Both the position numbers and the translations under genes were made by a program. DNA of 64,000 bases, from positions 2,658,557 through 2,722,556 of the forward strand of contig JAJEKV010000023.1 of the NCBI GenBank assembly GCA_021234155.1, in the 5' to 3' direction. Below the pieces are notes generated by a model. That model was not told the origin of the DNA, ran no database searches, and saw only the letters and a program-made list of their open reading frames with translations. This DNA comes from Isoetes taiwanensis. Its lineage: Eukaryota > Streptophyta > Lycopodiopsida > Isoetales > Isoetaceae. The stretch's first letter is position 1, and each line of letters opens with the position of its first letter. Shown piece by piece: positions 59,880-64,000 of the stretch.

Positions 59880-60675
59880 TCAAGGAAAAGGGGATGATGC
59901 TCCACTATTTAGTTCTTACAAATACATACGCATGAGAAAGTGATTGTTTCTTTATGTCACATGGAGCATTTCAATCATAGTGGAGCTAGCACATGTTATG
60001 TTAGCCATCTCTTGAATATTTCCTAATCCCAATGATGATGATTAGCTTGCATGTTGCTTGTATCATACCACTTTCTATGTCTATGTAGTCAAAGAATTAA
60101 TATATCCTCTTTCTTCCTCACTTCTAACTAATCAAAATTGACATTCACGCATGATTCTTTTAGAAGATATATGCATGTAACAATGGAGAGTCTACTTGAT
60201 GTGAGGGATAACTTTTGTTCGTTGATTGAAAAATTGATGGTTTACATTTATTTCTACATCGTCCAACTTTAGCAATGTTGCCATATTCTATCAATATTTT
60301 TAAATTGTTTCCCTTTTCCAAAGATACAATAATTTTCTATTCAAGTGAATGTCAACGCTCTTGTACACGCAACCACAAGATTTCAACATGCGAACATGAT
60401 TACCTTTTTGGATGCTTCATATGATAGGGAAGAAAGGGGTAGGGAATATGTATGTGTATATATATGCTTTTTTTTATAGCAACCTTCCCATTAAGGGACC
60501 TATAATCATGATAACTGCAAAAAAGCTGAAATTATCTGGGAATAAAGTATTTAAAATAGTAATTCAGATAGAACCATATTAAGAAGTTCCGGACTAATCC
60601 TAAATTTAATCAATCCCGAATCCAAGTGGGAAAAGCTGGTACCTATATATATACAAGAAAATTAGCACATCATAC
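59880..60675. other. No recognisable gene
   Basis: Region upstream of the galactosyltransferase copy. A T8 tract near 60469 followed by 'atagcaaccttcccattaaggg' might be the reversed end of a retroposon, but nothing confirms it. Confidence 0.35.
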
Positions 60676-60678
60676 GGT

Positions 60679-60743
60679 GCATGTTCCTACGGTGCAAGTT
60701 CTAATTTTAGCATGTTCCCATGGTGCAAGTTCGAATTTTAGTT
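60679..60743. repeat. ~32-base tandem duplication
   Basis: Two copies of 'catgttcc(t/c)a(c/t)ggtgcaagttc(t/g)aattttag' sit directly left of the Helitron terminus at 60748. Confidence 0.85.
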
Positions 60744-60747
60744 GAGA

Positions 60748-60776
60748 CTAGTAACAGGTGCCCGGTGTTGCCGGGC
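60748..60776 (-). mobile_element. Helitron-type 3' terminus, reverse orientation
   Basis: In reverse: hairpin GCCCGGC-AAC-ACCGGGC (60776-60760, one wobble pair), then ACCTGTTA and CTAG (60751-60748), then host T. It is the third copy of the signature and has a slightly different linker from the other two. The element body runs rightward; no helicase is seen. Confidence 0.7.
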
Positions 60777-60779
60777 ATA

Positions 60780-63700
60780 AATACCGTTTCATTGTAGGAA
60801 TTGGACTTACTTCATTGCATTTGTAAATGATGTTGCCACCGGTTGCATTTGAATGATATTGTCCAATCTTATAAATGAGGTAGATAGATAGTACTTTCTA
60901 TGTTATACCACATGGCAGGCCAGGATCCCATAGGGATATATGACGATCTCTTAGATGTCCCAAGAGAAACTTGAGAAGAGGTGCATTAGGTTTGGGGTAT
61001 TGAAGGCCTTGACAATATACTCAAATGATTAACTTTTAATGCTCATGTCTTGTTACATGTACATGCACTATCATGGTTGTCTCATGTCTTAGTGCAATGT
61101 ATATATACCATGATGGTTGTGTCTACCTTGACATTCAATGTGGTTGTCCACTTCAAGTCCACGGATGGAAGTTGCACACCAATGTATTGGAGTCAAGAGT
61201 ATGGCTTTTAGATGCATAGACGTGCCTTGTAATGCGTATGCACCAAGGTCCTTGAGCCAATTTTATTTTATTGTTACCTTTTTTGGCACTTTGCAGAAGA
61301 AAATACACTAAAACTAAAATTGCATTGAAGAGAAGGTATTCCTCATCCTCCATAGATTTTAGGATAGCAGTCGTTAAGATTGTTGCATCATGTGCAAAGT
61401 TACATGAAATTATATGATACCTAAAAGGACATCATTCAAGAGCACATGCTAACTTATAATAGATTGAAAGTGTTATTTTAACAATAGATTTTAGATATGG
61501 TGTAGCTTTTGTTGCCATATAAAGTGGATAACATTTAGTTAACACATAGATATTGTTGGAATATGCATTCAAAAGAAGATGGTTGTTGCACTACAAATAT
61601 ACAACAGGAGCTTGATATGTTATGAATTCAAAACCTAAACATTCATGGGCATCATACAACAGGAGCTTGATATGTTATGAATTCAAAACCTAAACATTCA
61701 TGGGCATCCGACGCTTCAATACCATTATTCTCTTTTAAAAAGCTAGCCATATGTGGGCAAAGGTTTAGCAAAAAACCTAGGTTCCAACATTTGCCCAAAG
61801 TATGGGCGGAAACTAACAGGCAGAAAAATAAAGTTAGAAACATGGATCTATTACATCCAAGAACAACCCGCCTCTCATTAACCTGCAATAGAAGATTCAG
61901 ACAGGAGAAGCAAATGTGAAATGCTTTACAACATAGTAACTTGTACGTGCGTTATAGTCTGCAGGAAGATGCCACAGAAACTTATAAACCCAAAATGTGG
62001 GGAATATGAAGAGCATGAAATTATAAAATCAAGAATGCTATAAATGTAATACATGAAAGGCCTAAGTCGCCTAAACATAGATTGATCCATGAGTGGTCTT
62101 TATGAACAATATCTCAAATAACGTCTCGATTAGTACTTCAAGGAAAAAGTGTTGATTAATATTAGCAAGGAGCTATGCTCCCAAAGCCAACATCCTCTTA
62201 GTACATCCTAAGTATATGTACAACAGTAAAAATTCAGGTTCTCCAGAGCGCCCAAATAATATGAAAAGCATCAAGGATTGTCCATATAATAGCCATGTAG
62301 AATATAATGGGAAATACCATGAATAACCAATAAACGACTCTGTGAAATGAAAGTATTATTCAAGATACATGTAAAGAGTCCGCGGGGTTCCAAGATGGTG
62401 TCAAGCAAGAAAAGATGAATGCAAGGGCAAGAAACAACCTTTTGCATGTATGAATATATTCGGGGGAGGTTTATTATCACGCTAGCCTCTTCTTGCGATA
62501 ATAATGAGCAATAAAGAACCAAGTGATTTTTGCAACCAAGGCGCTATTATTATCAATACAGGTCTGAAGATTTGAATATTAGTATAGAAACTGGATGCAA
62601 AAGCACAAAAGCGAACCCCAAATGCAGCTCAGTCCAAACTGCAAACAACAGCTAATGTTATTCTTAAATAGCTCCAAATGGCACAGACATAACATGTTGA
62701 TGCATCAACAGCGAGGATAGACGTTAACTGACCGTCATTTGCACACCAGTTCATATAATGGTACGCATTACATCCACAACCATGGCATGAGTTTTTCAAA
62801 GACCGATCTTTTAAGTTGATGTTATAAGCTCTATCCATAATGTAGGCAATTTTAGAACGAATGCATTTTGCAATTTTCCTTTCATAAAATCTGCAGAGTA
62901 TATTAAGATCATCAAATGCAATAAATGGATACAATAGCATGTTAATTACATACCGTGGATGGATATTCTTTACTTGTTTCCGTCGTCCTTAAATGCATAT
63001 GGATCCCTATTCACGCCAAAAGTGGTACTTTCTTAGCATCGATGCTTCGCTCTTATAGACTTATACAAAACTTGCGATTTGCATCAAACAAAGTTTGTCA
63101 CTCCATTGCAATCTTCGAGTTGCCCGAATGAATTATGTCTAACACAATCACATCTGTTATTCAAGGTTGAAAGGACTTGAAAGAGTCTAATGTCTTACCG
63201 AAACCTAACCCTTCCCATCCAAAATAGAAGTTCTCACCAAAGGACAACATGCACATTTCTTGTGTGTGTACTGTGCACATTTTTTTGGAACGATGAATGG
63301 ACGAGCAAAAATTCTGCATATGAGTTGGCTTGAATATTTTCTTTACCAATTATGTTGGTCTTTCTATTCAGCAATCTTTGAAGAAGCTTAGCATTGAGCC
63401 TAAGGATAACTGCAAAAGCAAGGACAACATGAAGATAGATGCACAAAGTACAAAGTTTACAAATTTGCAAGATTCTTATATCTCATGAACTTCGAGAGAT
63501 ATTTTTTTTGTCTCCCGTGATCCAAGCACATGATAAAGGCATTAAAAATTTCAGGGCGAATACATTTTCAGAATTGCTTATGTCCTAGCCGATGGCTAAA
63601 CACATGTATCATGTTGCATAGATCCACATCCTATAACCGATGAACATCCCAAAATTTCTTGCAAGCTTTAGAAAATTCTCGATAATATTTTAATTCATAT

Positions 63701-64000
63701 AGAACAAAGTGAGTCAATAAATTTTGACTGATTAGGCTCCTACTAACCTATGACAGTTCCAAAGACATTAAAGAATTAGAAATAGACATTAAAGAAAAAT
63801 ATTCCCGTCATGTAAATCCCATCTTAGACTTAATGATATATACATGGCAACCAGGAAGATTGATTATACCTCTTAAATATACCAAGTAGTAATGGATGTT
63901 TATCTTGATATTGGACGTTTAACTTGCAATTATACCTTGTTATCTTGAAATCAATGCCAATCACCACACAAAAACATGGAAAAGACAATCGACTACTTCG
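60780..64000. other. No recognisable gene
   Basis: AT-rich sequence to the window end; the first part is presumably the Helitron body. Short frames (up to about 103 codons at 62629-62940 reverse) have no recognised domain. The 55-base duplication at 61599 is listed separately. Confidence 0.35.
61599..61708. repeat. 55-base exact tandem duplication
   Basis: 'acaacaggagcttgatat' through 'cattcatgggcatc' occurs twice with a 55-base period and no difference in the shared part. This is a very recent duplication in otherwise old sequence. Confidence 0.97.

Overview
This is nuclear DNA from a land plant with a large, repeat-rich genome. The evidence is a five-exon GDSL-type esterase/lipase gene with the usual plant exon layout, degraded copies of plant-expanded families (pentatricopeptide repeat proteins, leucine-rich repeats, a receptor-kinase-like segment, an arabinogalactan-protein galactosyltransferase), a Copia remnant primed by initiator tRNA-Met, L1-like retrotransposon tails and Helitron-type termini. 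The mix of old elements, long microsatellites and degenerate satellites would suit a fern or another non-seed plant. That placement is inference; no single sequence here proves it.

Layout. 1-13.7 kb: degenerate tandem repeats, a Helitron 3' end (1356-1359), a Mutator-type miniature element with 9-base target duplications (2341-2770), a foldback element (7247-7864), a Copia fragment (9998-10560) and the 3' half of an L1-like element (10590-12283). 13.7-22 kb: a second Helitron 3' end in reverse orientation (13702) and a decayed reverse-strand non-LTR retrotransposon (17041-19735). 22-34 kb: the most unusual part, with pure (GT)68 and (GA)110 tracts, a 2.7-kb satellite of 19/38-base units with a ~0.8-kb higher-order period, a ~1.3-kb imperfect palindrome, and an inverted second block of the same satellite. 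34-42 kb: a forward copy of the non-LTR element (35690-38403), then a 1.6-kb array with the word AGATTC roughly every 10-11 bases. 42-46 kb: the one apparently intact gene, the GDSL esterase/lipase (42960-44490), and a PPR pseudogene. 46-64 kb: degenerate repeats, fragments of a kinase, PPR and LRR genes, an apparently intronless broken galactosyltransferase copy (58207-59873, reverse) and a third Helitron 3' end (60748).

How the parts relate. Only the GDSL gene looks able to make a full protein. The rest is mobile-element and pseudogene debris. One non-LTR family, marked by a conserved 3' end and short-oligomer tails instead of poly(A), accounts for about eleven insertions. No operon-like or cooperating gene set is visible. 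The most novel candidates are the inverted satellite/palindrome complex at 24.7-30.0 kb, the element family with changing microsatellite tails, and the repeated CTAG-hairpin Helitron termini.
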